From IMG/VR virus record IMGVR_UViG_3300039002_000009, positions 1-60,263 of that record: 60,263 bases of DNA; one strand, given 5' to 3'. Below, one piece after another: positions 14,977 to 24,099 of the stretch (within the stretch, counting starts at the first letter, position 1; the number at the start of each line of letters is the position of its first letter). Made by a program: the position numbers and the translations under genes. The notes under the pieces were generated by a model. The model saw only the letters and a program-made list of their open reading frames with translations, did no database searches and had not been told where the DNA came from. Origin of the DNA: a virus.

Positions 14977-16137
14977 ATGTCACCTAAACCAAACCAGCCT
15001 ATCTCAGATCATGACCAGGCTCATGTGGATCTGCTGAAGTCCGTAGGGCTTGAGCTAGATCCTGTAACCATGCGGCCTAGGGTGGTAGATGAGAAGGCGT
15101 TCCAGGGCGTGACGAAGCCGTCGGATGGGATTCCCGAACCAGTGTCCGGCTCCCAGACCGTTACCGTGCTCCCGTCTGCCGAACCCATCGAGATCGAAGA
15201 GGAAGAGATTCCAGCCGTTCCTCCGGTTCCCATTGAACCGGAATCAACGGAATCTCTACCTCCCAAAAAGCCCGAGGGTGAAGAAAAGCGCCTGCAAGAC
15301 ACCCGTGAGGCGCAACAGAAACTCAGCAAGCTGGACAAGAAGATCCAGGATAAGGAAGCCGCGCTGAATAAGCTCAGCGATGACATTACCCGGAAACAGT
15401 CCGCACTTGAAGATCAGATCAATAAGTTGGCGGCTCTCCAGGCAACATCGGGCGGTATCTATCCTGAACATCTTGATCCTGCGGACGCTGAGACGGTTGC
15501 GAACTTCCGCAAGGAATATCCGGAAGCGGTAAGCGTGATGGAGGCGGTTGTTGCCCCCGTTTACGATGCCCTCTCTAAACTTTCCGAGCGGGTCAATGGG
15601 TTATTGCAGCAGTGGGGAGAGCAGGTCAGCAAGCAGCGTGAAACCGAAATCCTTGAAGGGGTCTATCAAAAGATCCCGAAAGAGCGTGTTGATCAGATTG
15701 TCAAGAGCGATGATTTTGGCGAATGGCTCGCGGGTAAACCAGAGCGGAAGCGCTTACTCTACATCGACATTTTGAACAATACGACCAAGGGCGGGTACAC
15801 GTCTGCCGATGCACTGGATGTCTTCGATGAGTTTTCGAAAGACACCGGCGTCAAGCTGATCACAAACGGGAAGGCTCCCCGGCGCGAAACGCCTCCCATG
15901 GACGAGACCCCTCGATTGAGAACAGGTAGTGCTTTGCCGACTGCCGCTCCTCCGGCCCCGGCTCGTCCGAATCCCTCCAATGAACTTGCTCCCCTGTCTC
16001 TTCAGGAAGCAGCCAACTTCAAGTATCTCCTTGAAGAGGCTCCTACTTTAGAGGCGAGGAACATCTTACTTCAACGTCTCTCCCTAACCCAACTTTCTGG
16101 CGATGCAACCAAACGACCTCAAAGTGTCATGCATTAG
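14977..16137 (+). CDS. putative scaffolding protein, 386 aa
   Basis: Pro/Glu-rich N-terminus, a clear coiled coil at about residues 105-155 (REAQQKLSKLDKKIQDKEAA), a helical middle and a Pro-rich linker before the C-terminus. Location immediately before the coat gene, length and composition fit podovirus scaffolding proteins, which shape the procapsid and then leave. Sequence alone does not prove it. Confidence 0.7.
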   Translation: MSPKPNQPISDHDQAHVDLLKSVGLELDPVTMRPRVVDEKAFQGVTKPSDGIPEPVSGSQTVTVLPSAEPIEIEEEEIPAVPPVPIEPESTESLPPKKPEGEEKRLQDTREAQQKLSKLDKKIQDKEAALNKLSDDITRKQSALEDQINKLAALQATSGGIYPEHLDPADAETVANFRKEYPEAVSVMEAVVAPVYDALSKLSERVNGLLQQWGEQVSKQRETEILEGVYQKIPKERVDQIVKSDDFGEWLAGKPERKRLLYIDILNNTTKGGYTSADALDVFDEFSKDTGVKLITNGKAPRRETPPMDETPRLRTGSALPTAAPPAPARPNPSNELAPLSLQEAANFKYLLEEAPTLEARNILLQRLSLTQLSGDATKRPQSVMH

Positions 16138-16173
16138 GCCCAGAAGGGGAGAGCCAGCTAAAGGACAACTACA

Positions 16174-17181
16174 ATGGCCGATATTAATACCCAGCTTGAT
16201 CTAACTTACGGCATCGGTGCGACCGTAAGCCGATCCGGCTCTCCCTCTGGTGGCGTTACCGACGCCTCCCAGCCTTATCTTATTGAGAACATCGTGGAAG
16301 GTCTGGCCATGGAAATCATGCGCCGGGAATCCTTTCTGAATCGCATCTGCAACACGCAGGCGATGAAGAAGCTGACCGAATTCGGTCAGATGATTACCTT
16401 CCGCGTCCTCAATCCTCCTGCCGTGAAAGCCTACACGGTGAACCAGAAGCTCGTCGTTGATACTGTCACTGGTACCAACTTCTCGCTGACCGTGGACAAT
16501 TCCTGGTACAGCTATCCCGTGATCGATCCTATCGATCTCAAGCAGATCAATGTGGACCTGCTCGGGAATCTGGCCCGGATGATGGCCGATGCCCATGCCG
16601 AAAACGAATACTCCATCGTAGTGGCTGCAATGATCACTGCGATCTTCGGCGCGACCCAGATGGCTTACCATGGCCAGACTCCCGGAACGGTTGCTTATGG
16701 TGGGGCTACTCCCATCAACCCCGTTTCGACGGATCGCACGGACAGCGACTACATCATCAAGTACTTCCTCAGCGCTCAGAAGCGCTACAACCAGATGGCC
16801 GTTCCCAAGAAGGGCCGCTATGCTCTCGTCAATTCCGACGTGAACGAGATCCTGCTTCTGTCGGATCAGTTCACTTACAACATCGGCGGAGAGGGCAACA
16901 AGAAGCTGATCGAAGAGGGCGAGGGTTCCATTCGTGTTGCCGGCTTCGATATCTATGTTACCGATGAAATTCCGACCACGACCTACGGTGGCGTTGCCAA
17001 CATCGCCCAGGTCATCTTGGGCCACCAGAATGGAGCTGCGTTCGTTCGCCAGCTCCTCGAAACTGAAATTGGTTTCAAGCTTCAGGATCAGATGGGCCGT
17101 GCCATGCGGACGCTCGATGTCTTCGGCTTCGGGCTTTCGGATAGCCGTCTCATGGGGTACCTGCCGCTGAAGGTCGCATAA
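16174..17181 (+). CDS. major capsid protein
   Basis: A 335-residue protein at the standard position after the scaffold. It contains a hydrophobic helix region (EYSIVVAAMITAIFG) and C-terminal beta-rich segments typical of HK97-fold coat proteins; a late element QMGRAMRTLDVFGFG probably belongs to the axial domain. A strong hairpin follows the gene. Codon choice looks optimised (GAC, AAG, CTC, ATC), as expected for the most abundant virion protein. Confidence 0.85.
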   Translation: MADINTQLDLTYGIGATVSRSGSPSGGVTDASQPYLIENIVEGLAMEIMRRESFLNRICNTQAMKKLTEFGQMITFRVLNPPAVKAYTVNQKLVVDTVTGTNFSLTVDNSWYSYPVIDPIDLKQINVDLLGNLARMMADAHAENEYSIVVAAMITAIFGATQMAYHGQTPGTVAYGGATPINPVSTDRTDSDYIIKYFLSAQKRYNQMAVPKKGRYALVNSDVNEILLLSDQFTYNIGGEGNKKLIEEGEGSIRVAGFDIYVTDEIPTTTYGGVANIAQVILGHQNGAAFVRQLLETEIGFKLQDQMGRAMRTLDVFGFGLSDSRLMGYLPLKVA

Positions 17182-17196
17182 CCTTTCCCGCAGTCG

Positions 17197-17224
17197 TGGG
17201 GAGAGTGGCGATCCATTCTCCCCA
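17197..17224 (+). terminator. hairpin after the major capsid gene
   Basis: TGGGGAGAGTGG and CCATTCTCCCCA pair over 12 bp (one G-T) with a CGAT loop, just 15 nt past the capsid stop. No T-run follows, so partial termination or 3'-end protection of the capsid mRNA is the likely effect. Confidence 0.6.
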
Positions 17225-17246
17225 TCCTGCACTTTACGAGGTTCAC

Positions 17247-17627
17247 ATGTCACAAAATGCAATGCAGGTAGACTATCCAGCGCTCGCCGAAAAGACCGTG
17301 GCGATCACATACCCGAGTACTCCCAAACGGCCTCCTCTTTTCCGGAAGGATTATCTCGACTATGAGCGATTGTGGATCGGGATAGTTAAAGAAGGCCACA
17401 ACAACAAGGACTGCAAGCTCATCGTCGAAGATTCCGATGAGGGCCGTGCATTGTTGACTGGCGAGGCCCCCAAGGTTTTGACCTCTGACTACCTCCAGCT
17501 CCTTGGCGAGGATGAGATCAAGACCTATGCGACCAAATACAAGGTTCGCATCACGGCAAAGAGCACCAAGAATTCTCTGATTCTTGGGATTCTCCGGGCC
17601 ATCGAAGAGGGGGAAGCTGGAGAGTAG
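17247..17627 (+). CDS. head-associated protein with HeH/Rho-N-like C-terminus, 126 aa
   Basis: Residues 85-120 (LGEDEIKTYATKYKVRITAKSTKNSLILGILRA) fit the helix-extended-helix pattern seen in Rho-N/HeH/SAP domains, which often bind nucleic acid or help assembly. ATG at 17247 has ACGAGG upstream. The place between coat and connector genes suggests a head decoration or completion role. Confidence 0.55.
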   Translation: MSQNAMQVDYPALAEKTVAITYPSTPKRPPLFRKDYLDYERLWIGIVKEGHNNKDCKLIVEDSDEGRALLTGEAPKVLTSDYLQLLGEDEIKTYATKYKVRITAKSTKNSLILGILRAIEEGEAGE

Positions 17628-17646
17628 TAGCCTCAGCGGGGTAACC

Positions 17647-18327
17647 ATGACCATTGCCTTTTCGCAAATTCAAGACCGGATTCTCCCCATGCGTGGGGAT
17701 ATCAAGGATCGTCGTGGACTCATGGCGTTTCAGGTTGCCGCGAGAAGGCTGGCTGTCGAGACGTTGGGGCTCCAAGAGGAAGTGACATTCACGGTGACGG
17801 CCAATACAGTTATCACCACACTTGTTTATCCTCCTGATCAACCCAAAGAAAGTCTCTACATCTTTAAAGCGGAATGGCTGAAGTCTGATGGTGTGACGTT
17901 TGAGCCGATTCGCATCTACAATCAAGATGCGCTGAAGGAACTCACACACCATACCCATAACAACCCTGGCGAAATGAAGGGGTATACCTCCGACCAGGGA
18001 CGCTTCTATCCAAACCGTCCGCCCGCAGTTGACACCCAGGTTCGAGCGATCGTTGCCTACAAACCGACTGGCGACTTCGACGAAGTTGACTTTGGGCATG
18101 AATTCGAGGATGCGCTCGTAGAGGGCGCTTTATCGTATTTCATGCGCCTCCCTGGACCCGACAAGGACATGTTCTCTGCCGAGTTATCCGAGAGGCGCTT
18201 CCTATCTGAAGCCAGTGCCCTCCGAGGAATGGTCCTCATTGGGGATGTTGGCTATCTCCGTGCTTCCGTGAAACCTCGCAAACATCATTTTGGGGGGTTC
18301 ATGGGGCAAGACAAACTGAGGTTCTAG
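17647..18327 (+). CDS. head-tail connector/adaptor-type protein, 226 aa
   Basis: MTIAFSQIQDRILPMRGD... with a helical C-terminal part (FGHEFEDALVEGALSYFMRLPGPDKD). Proteins with this layout and position commonly act as adaptors that sit on the portal. Family assignment by position and general pattern only. The stop directly abuts the next ATG. Confidence 0.6.
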   Translation: MTIAFSQIQDRILPMRGDIKDRRGLMAFQVAARRLAVETLGLQEEVTFTVTANTVITTLVYPPDQPKESLYIFKAEWLKSDGVTFEPIRIYNQDALKELTHHTHNNPGEMKGYTSDQGRFYPNRPPAVDTQVRAIVAYKPTGDFDEVDFGHEFEDALVEGALSYFMRLPGPDKDMFSAELSERRFLSEASALRGMVLIGDVGYLRASVKPRKHHFGGFMGQDKLRF

Positions 18328-19605
18328 ATGCCCCGCAAAATCCTTGTAGTCTCGCATTTCGGCGCAGTTGGTGAACTGTGCCAGAGACTCATGGCTGAGG
18401 GTAATCAAGTCAAATTTCACATCAAGGACAAGCCGTCGAAAGACATCAACGATGGACTCATCGCTAAAGTCCCCAATTGGGAACGATGGGTTGACTGGTC
18501 TGATCTCATTATTTTTGATGATACCAACTTTGGAAAGACCATCGACGAGCTTCGAGCGAATGGCAAGGCTGTGGTGGGAGGTTGTCCTTACACGGACAAG
18601 CTGGAGATGGACCGGGGTTTCGGGCAGGAAGAAATGCGACGAGTGGGAATGAATGTCCTGCCTGACTGGTCCTTCAAGAACCTCGATGAAGCCATCAAAT
18701 TCGTACAGCAGAATCCTGGACGTTATGTTGCGAAGCCATCTGGGACCGCTCAGGACGAGAAGGCGTTAACGTACGTGGGGAAGATGGACGATGGGTCAGA
18801 TGTCGTGGCTACGTTGGAGAACTACAAGAAGAAGTGGTCAGGGAAAATCCATGAGATTCAGATCCAAACGTTCGCCAAGGGCGTGGAAGTAGCCATTGGT
18901 GGGTTCTTCAATGGCAAAGAATTCATCCAGCCTATGTTCGTCAATTTTGAATACAAGAAGCTGATGGATGGAGACCTAGGTCCAAATTGCGGCGAAGCCG
19001 GGACGACATCATTCTGGTCTGATCGATCGCGTCTCTTTAAGGAAACGCTCAAGAAGATGGAGGCCCCTCTCGCGGAATATGGTTATACAGGCTACTTCGA
19101 TGTGAATACGATCTGCAATAAGGATGGGTGCTGGCCATTGGAGTTCACGCCGCGTTTTGGTTATCCAACTATCTGGCTCCAGGTAGATTCGATCAACTCT
19201 CCCCTTGGGGATTTCTTTGAGGCGGTTGCTACAGGTAAGAAATTCCATCTCGATACCGAGAGCGGGTTCCAGCTTGCGGTGGTTGGCGCGGTCCATCCTT
19301 ATCCTTTCGAAGATCCCGTAGCATTCACGAAGTATGCAAGCGAGAAGACAATCCAGTTCAAGGATCCCACAATGGATGGGATCTATCTCTCTGATGTGAA
19401 GCTCGTGGGAGACGAATGGAAACTTGCTGGTAATTCTGGGTATCTCGTCATCTGTGTAGGCAAGGGCCATACGATCGAAGAGGCGAAAGAGGAAGCCTAC
19501 AAACGTATCAAGACGGTTCAGGTCCCTGATCTTTTCTATCGAACAGACATCGGGTGCCACTGGTTAAAGGATAGAGACAAGCTTCAAAGCTGGGGATGGA
19601 TTTGA
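18328..19605 (+). CDS. PurD-like ATP-grasp ligase, 425 aa
   Basis: Resembles phosphoribosylamine-glycine ligase (GAR synthetase, second step of purine synthesis). An N-terminal Rossmann-like part (MPRKILVVSHFGAVGE) is followed by an ATP-grasp core: RYVAKPSG, a GDLGPNCGEAGT segment matching the PurD pattern GDxGPNTGGMG, and EFTPRFGYPT at 272-281 matching ExNxRFGDPE. Changes at these positions (Asn to Thr, Asp to Tyr) suggest altered substrate. The length equals true PurD. It sits inside the head-tail connector block, abutting genes on both sides. Confidence 0.75.
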   Translation: MPRKILVVSHFGAVGELCQRLMAEGNQVKFHIKDKPSKDINDGLIAKVPNWERWVDWSDLIIFDDTNFGKTIDELRANGKAVVGGCPYTDKLEMDRGFGQEEMRRVGMNVLPDWSFKNLDEAIKFVQQNPGRYVAKPSGTAQDEKALTYVGKMDDGSDVVATLENYKKKWSGKIHEIQIQTFAKGVEVAIGGFFNGKEFIQPMFVNFEYKKLMDGDLGPNCGEAGTTSFWSDRSRLFKETLKKMEAPLAEYGYTGYFDVNTICNKDGCWPLEFTPRFGYPTIWLQVDSINSPLGDFFEAVATGKKFHLDTESGFQLAVVGAVHPYPFEDPVAFTKYASEKTIQFKDPTMDGIYLSDVKLVGDEWKLAGNSGYLVICVGKGHTIEEAKEEAYKRIKTVQVPDLFYRTDIGCHWLKDRDKLQSWGWI

Positions 19606-19847
19606 TGAGCACACTTGCCGATCTTCGAGAAGAAGTCCGACAACTCCTTGGGCCAGGCGTTTACGATCGTTTCTTGCCCAGTGGTAGCACGCGATGGGTA
19701 GATGATGCTTTGAACTTAGCTTGTTCTCATACGTGTGAACTTCTTGGCCTGACTCGTATCGAAGCTCTCGTGGCCGTGACGAATAAGCAAGCCGCTGCGC
19801 CTTCAGACGCCATCAGCATTGTGAGTGCGAGGAGGACCGATGGGTAA
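19605..19847 (+). CDS. adaptor-like protein N-terminal half, 80 aa
   Basis: STLADLREEVRQLLG ... WVDDALNLACSHTCELLGLTRIEALVAV has the helical pattern of the first half of phage adaptor proteins. The following gene could supply the second half: the two overlap by 8 nt in different frames, and an AGGAGG lies in the overlap. It also resembles the protein at 20223-20507 (shared C(E/Q)LLGL.xIE.. core), so a duplication is likely. Confidence 0.55.
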   Translation: MSTLADLREEVRQLLGPGVYDRFLPSGSTRWVDDALNLACSHTCELLGLTRIEALVAVTNKQAAAPSDAISIVSARRTDG

Positions 19848-20217
19848 GATACTCTATCAATCCACTCTTGACATCGAGGACCAGAAGAACCTCAATTGGA
19901 GATCCAATACGGGTGAACCTAATGCGTGGATTCCTGTCAGCGGTAAGCTCATCCTCCTCAATGGCATCCCCTCCACGGGGCAAGTTGTCATCGGCTATAT
20001 CCAGGAACCGGTGCAGATGGTAAACGATACCGACACACCGGATTCCCGTATCCCTGAATTTGTTCATCAGTATCTGAAATACGCGGCTGTCGCTTTCCTG
20101 AAACAGCAGGCAGGTCAGACACAAGATCTGAAGATGGCTTCTGAAATGTACGCCAAGTTTACGACTGGACTTGGCCTTGGACCGATGGGATTGGCGTCAC
20201 GTGATGTCAAGAGGTAA
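19840..20217 (+). CDS. adaptor-like protein C-terminal half, 125 aa
   Basis: A beta-rich first part (KLILLNGIPSTGQVVIGYIQEPV) followed by a helix (HQYLKYAAVAFLKQQ) is the usual second half of an adaptor, here as a separate gene. ATG at 19840 has GCGAGGAGG upstream, so independent initiation is credible; a frameshift joining it to the preceding frame is an alternative. Confidence 0.55.
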   Translation: MGKILYQSTLDIEDQKNLNWRSNTGEPNAWIPVSGKLILLNGIPSTGQVVIGYIQEPVQMVNDTDTPDSRIPEFVHQYLKYAAVAFLKQQAGQTQDLKMASEMYAKFTTGLGLGPMGLASRDVKR

Positions 20218-20222
20218 TCCAC

Positions 20223-20507
20223 ATGCAGTATTCGGATATCAAGCTGAAGACCCTTGAATTGGTCGGCGATATCGCCGAAGGGTCAAGCGCGTATAGTCCG
20301 GAACTGGTGGCCAAAGCAGCTCAATGGTCTCAGGAGCAGGCATGTCAACTTCTGGGACTTTCCTATATCGAGGGGATCACTGGCCTCACGGGTGTGACAT
20401 ATGCGGCAGGAGAAACGGGCGTGGGAGTTCTGGTCCCGGCTGATGCGATCAAGGTGACGAGAATCCAACTCTGGGATAGTTCGATGATTGACTTGGTAGG
20501 GGGTTAA
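20223..20507 (+). CDS. adaptor-like protein, paralogue of 19605 gene, 94 aa
   Basis: The core QEQACQLLGLSYIEGITGLTGV and the later PADAIKVTRIQLWD align by eye with SHTCELLGLTRIEALVAV and PSDAISIVSAR of the gene at 19605. This copy has no second-half partner: the next gene is a different tail protein. Role presumably in the head-tail junction. Confidence 0.55.
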   Translation: MQYSDIKLKTLELVGDIAEGSSAYSPELVAKAAQWSQEQACQLLGLSYIEGITGLTGVTYAAGETGVGVLVPADAIKVTRIQLWDSSMIDLVGG

Positions 20508-20508
20508 G

Positions 20509-21243
20509 ATGGCGACGACTCTATATGGATGGACCTGGGTGGGAGATGATCAGCCTACTACCGGGGTTCTCCCAACTCAGGAATGGCGTCAACCGACTAC
20601 AGGGGATTGCTTTGTCCGAGATACAGCGAATGCAAATTGGATCTTTGTGGGGAATGTTGGTTCCCGTCTGTATGGCGCGGTCGAAGTTGCTGGATCCACA
20701 GTAACGGGGCCTCTCGTTGATGTTCCCAATTTGCTTCCGACAAACAATCCGGATGCTACGGGCAATATCCGGCAGGAGGGGTTTTCTGTCGCACTTTTAA
20801 AGGATCTTGCCGATCTAGAGAAACGATTCAACAACCGAATCAACGAAGCGGTGGCTGAAGCGTTTTTGAGTAATACCAAGCTCAGTGCGGTGGCTGCGAA
20901 CATTGCGGTTTACGCTCAGATACTTACACCTTCCGTATATCAACTGCTGAATTCGGGCGTGTCGGTTCCTCTCCCCACATTCCAGTCGGATGGGACGAAG
21001 GCTACAAAGGACCAGCTTGTTGCTTACGGGGCTGCACTAGCCGGATGGAACATGCAGATCTTTGGCGCCGGAATTGGGTTCAATTTTCAATTGAAGTTGT
21101 ACGAAACGGTTCCGGGAACACTAGGATCGGGGGGTTCCGTGGGATCCATGCTTTACCTGCTTGATTATGTGGCCAGTGCGAGCATCCCGTCTGATCAAAG
21201 TGAAATTTCTCCAATATTTGCATTTTCAATCGCAGTGAGGTAA
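20509..21243 (+). CDS. putative tail protein, 244 aa
   Basis: Starts MATTLYGWTWVGDDQPTTG, rich in Gly, Thr and Ala. The first part resembles small baseplate- or fibre-associated beta domains; a helix at about 105-130 follows (DLADLEKRFNNRINEAVAEAF). It lies between the adaptor and the long nozzle-like gene. Virion role inferred from position. Confidence 0.55.
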   Translation: MATTLYGWTWVGDDQPTTGVLPTQEWRQPTTGDCFVRDTANANWIFVGNVGSRLYGAVEVAGSTVTGPLVDVPNLLPTNNPDATGNIRQEGFSVALLKDLADLEKRFNNRINEAVAEAFLSNTKLSAVAANIAVYAQILTPSVYQLLNSGVSVPLPTFQSDGTKATKDQLVAYGAALAGWNMQIFGAGIGFNFQLKLYETVPGTLGSGGSVGSMLYLLDYVASASIPSDQSEISPIFAFSIAVR

Positions 21244-21246
21244 GCC

Positions 21247-24099
21247 GTGAAGACGTTCCGGGTCTCTGTGGCAGGCGGCATTGATGCGGTCACCGATCTT
21301 GCGATGGGTGATAACAAACATGTCGTCTACATGGAGAACCTTGATGTTCGCGGCGGGGTGGCGAGGCCCTTCAACCTCCCTAAGATCAACCCCAATGTGA
21401 CGGTCCCAGACGGATCAGTTCAAGTCTTCTCTTACCGGGGTAGGCTGATCTTCAGCACGAAGCGACGGAACTACACGGCAGAATTCACGAATAGCCACGA
21501 GATCATCTACTGGACAGAGTACGGTGGAAATCCTATGAAGATGGTGGATGGGATCGCCGTATCGCTTGGTATCCCCAATCCGTCATCTGCTCCAATTGTG
21601 GCAATCGGGAATGCGGTTGCCCCAACAAATATCCAGATTGCTATCACAGTCGGCACTCCGGGGGCGTCGATACCGAAGAATACACAGGTATCATTCAGGC
21701 TTGCTTATCGAACAGCATTGGGCGTGTTCCCGGCGAGCGGCGCCATCACGACAACAACATCACAGGATAATTCTGGGATCACTCTTAGTTGGGGGAATCC
21801 CTCTTTAGATATCCCCGCCTTAGAGACACTCATTTTCATAGGAACAGGGAACAAAGATGAGAGGTACCTGACCTCCATCCCTGCCAAGCGCCAGACATTC
21901 GCTTATCTATCTCCCATGGCCGCATCGGGCGAGATGGCTACTCTTTATGACCAGACGGCACAATATCAATATTCCACAACATGGCTTCGTGATGTTGATG
22001 GGGTTCAGAATGAGAGCGGGCCTTCGTCGCTTTCTGCGGCTATCCAGGCTTTCTATGCAAGGCATGTAACAATTGATCCTTGGTTTGAGGGGTTCCTCGA
22101 CTCTCCTAATTTGGTGACATGGACAACGCCTAATCAGCCAACATTCGAATTCATTGCAGGGTCAGAATTGTCTGGGTCTGGATCCGATAAGGCGATTTCT
22201 GTGTCATCCATCGTTGTTGATACGGATACCGGTAGGGTCCTATGCACGTTCGCCACTCCTCATTATTTTTGCAATGGTGAAAGAATTTTGATTGTTGGGT
22301 GTTCTCCGGACCCATTCGAAGGATTACCGGTTGAGATTCAGGTTGAGGATGGCCAATTCACTTCTTGCTATCTTGTCGTAGGGACATCATTCGCGGCACC
22401 AGGGGCTTCCTTGGTTGGAGTCTCCGCTTATCGTGTCATGAGTGTCGGGATCGTTTCTATGGCTTACAGCTCTACGGTCGGAGCGATTGTCGTAACGGCT
22501 GATCGTAAGCATACATTCGGCGCGGAACGAGTTCTCTTCCAAGGGTTGAAAGATCCTAATTGGAGTGATCAACAAATTGATGTCTTCCCGGACATCGAAA
22601 ACGCTTATCGCTTTTATGTCAAAGAGAGGGCTATGCCTTCTGGCCTCACGGGAAATACTGGTATCACCGGCGCCATGGCTAGCAGAGCGCTGACGGCGAT
22701 CAACTATGCCACGACAGGCGCGACAGGGACATTGCCCGTCATTGATGACATTTTGTACTTCAATATGTCTACTACGGGGGCCACGGGAGCGGTCATCAAG
22801 ACAGCCTACGCTGTTCTGGCGGCACCCCAGAATGCTCTTTTGGTCAATGCATCCATCCCTGGTGCAACGGCCTCGGGAGGGCCTGTCTATAATAGCGGCA
22901 TCCAATTCATCCCTCACAATGACTACATCACGCGCCGTCGAATCTACCGCATTGGTGGGACTGAACTGGCTCAGCTCGTGAAGGAACTCAAACTTGACGA
23001 TTTATCTTTCCTTGATGCTATTCCAGATGCGGGGCTTGGGCAGGTCATTCCAACTTTGTTTACACAGGACGATATAGATGTTGTTGTAAATCCTGCCCCA
23101 TTTGGATTGGCTGGGCTCACTCAACATTATGCGATAGGGTTCGGGTGGGACCCTGCGAGCAATCGGCTCCGAGTGTCGCTCACGAACAACCTTGATGCAT
23201 GGCCCCCTGAAATCTATTTCGATTTTGACCATCGCATTCTTGCTCTGAAATCATTTAACCAGGCGCTTTGTGTCTTCTGTGAGGATGGAGTCTATCGCGT
23301 TGATGGAACATCTCCGACCGCACTCATGCTCCACAAAACGAAAGCCGCTCCATGCCGAGCGGGAGGAAGCGTTCAGTTTCTGAACAATAGCCTGATCTAT
23401 CTCAGTGACGAAGGACTAATGGCCTTCGACGGGAATGAATCGCAATGCCTCACAGACCTTAAGATTCCTCCTGATTTCTGGCTAGGCAATTCCAGATATC
23501 TCGACAATCGGGATCCCGGTGAATATCTTGTCCCATTCGTTCAGAATTCTGCATTCGAACGGTTGAGAGGAAACGATCTTCCTAGCGTGACCCCTCGGTG
23601 TCTGATGCCTTATCTCGCGCAGCATGGCGTTGCACAGAACGGGATTAGATCCTTCGTGCGATATGGGAAATATTTCCTTTATTGGGCCGGGGATTATCCT
23701 CAGTATGCAGCTCAGACGATGATCTGTGTAGATTTCTCAGCGGAGGGTTCTCCAATCTCCGTTATCGGCATCAAGGCGATGGACGCTTTTGTGGATGAAT
23801 TAGAGCAGGTCCATATGATTCTGAGCCACCCTTCTAAGTCGATCACTTGGGATTGCCCTGCCACCCTACATTCGCCAGATAACCTAGGAACGTTATTTGT
23901 TACCGTGACAGGGGGGGGTACGTTCCACTGGACTATTGATAGTCCTGGACCAGACTATACATTCCTCGCTGACCCGGACGGGAATCCAACCATGACCGTC
24001 GGTTATTATAATAAAAGCATGAACTATCATTTCAATCTCTCATGTCTTGTGGATGGTATAACCCTATTAACACAGAATGTTGAGGTTCAATATCCATGA
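21247..24099 (+). CDS. tail nozzle/needle-hub-like protein, 950 aa
   Basis: Large beta-rich protein with a GTG start. Repeated motifs such as [14 protein letters not shown] and [38 protein letters not shown] are propeller-like blades found in nozzle proteins of podoviruses, which extend the portal channel. The C-terminal ~90 residues form an Ig-like sandwich. No tape measure or tail-tube genes are present, so this is the likely main tail structure of a short-tailed virion. Confidence 0.7.
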   Translation: MKTFRVSVAGGIDAVTDLAMGDNKHVVYMENLDVRGGVARPFNLPKINPNVTVPDGSVQVFSYRGRLIFSTKRRNYTAEFTNSHEIIYWTEYGGNPMKMVDGIAVSLGIPNPSSAPIVAIGNAVAPTNIQIAITVGTPGASIPKNTQVSFRLAYRTALGVFPASGAITTTTSQDNSGITLSWGNPSLDIPALETLIFIGTGNKDERYLTSIPAKRQTFAYLSPMAASGEMATLYDQTAQYQYSTTWLRDVDGVQNESGPSSLSAAIQAFYARHVTIDPWFEGFLDSPNLVTWTTPNQPTFEFIAGSELSGSGSDKAISVSSIVVDTDTGRVLCTFATPHYFCNGERILIVGCSPDPFEGLPVEIQVEDGQFTSCYLVVGTSFAAPGASLVGVSAYRVMSVGIVSMAYSSTVGAIVVTADRKHTFGAERVLFQGLKDPNWSDQQIDVFPDIENAYRFYVKERAMPSGLTGNTGITGAMASRALTAINYATTGATGTLPVIDDILYFNMSTTGATGAVIKTAYAVLAAPQNALLVNASIPGATASGGPVYNSGIQFIPHNDYITRRRIYRIGGTELAQLVKELKLDDLSFLDAIPDAGLGQVIPTLFTQDDIDVVVNPAPFGLAGLTQHYAIGFGWDPASNRLRVSLTNNLDAWPPEIYFDFDHRILALKSFNQALCVFCEDGVYRVDGTSPTALMLHKTKAAPCRAGGSVQFLNNSLIYLSDEGLMAFDGNESQCLTDLKIPPDFWLGNSRYLDNRDPGEYLVPFVQNSAFERLRGNDLPSVTPRCLMPYLAQHGVAQNGIRSFVRYGKYFLYWAGDYPQYAAQTMICVDFSAEGSPISVIGIKAMDAFVDELEQVHMILSHPSKSITWDCPATLHSPDNLGTLFVTVTGGGTFHWTIDSPGPDYTFLADPDGNPTMTVGYYNKSMNYHFNLSCLVDGITLLTQNVEVQYP

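Noticed and set aside
16201-17262. 353-aa leftward open frame opposite the capsid gene
   Set aside because: Caused by strong codon bias of the capsid gene; no start signals.
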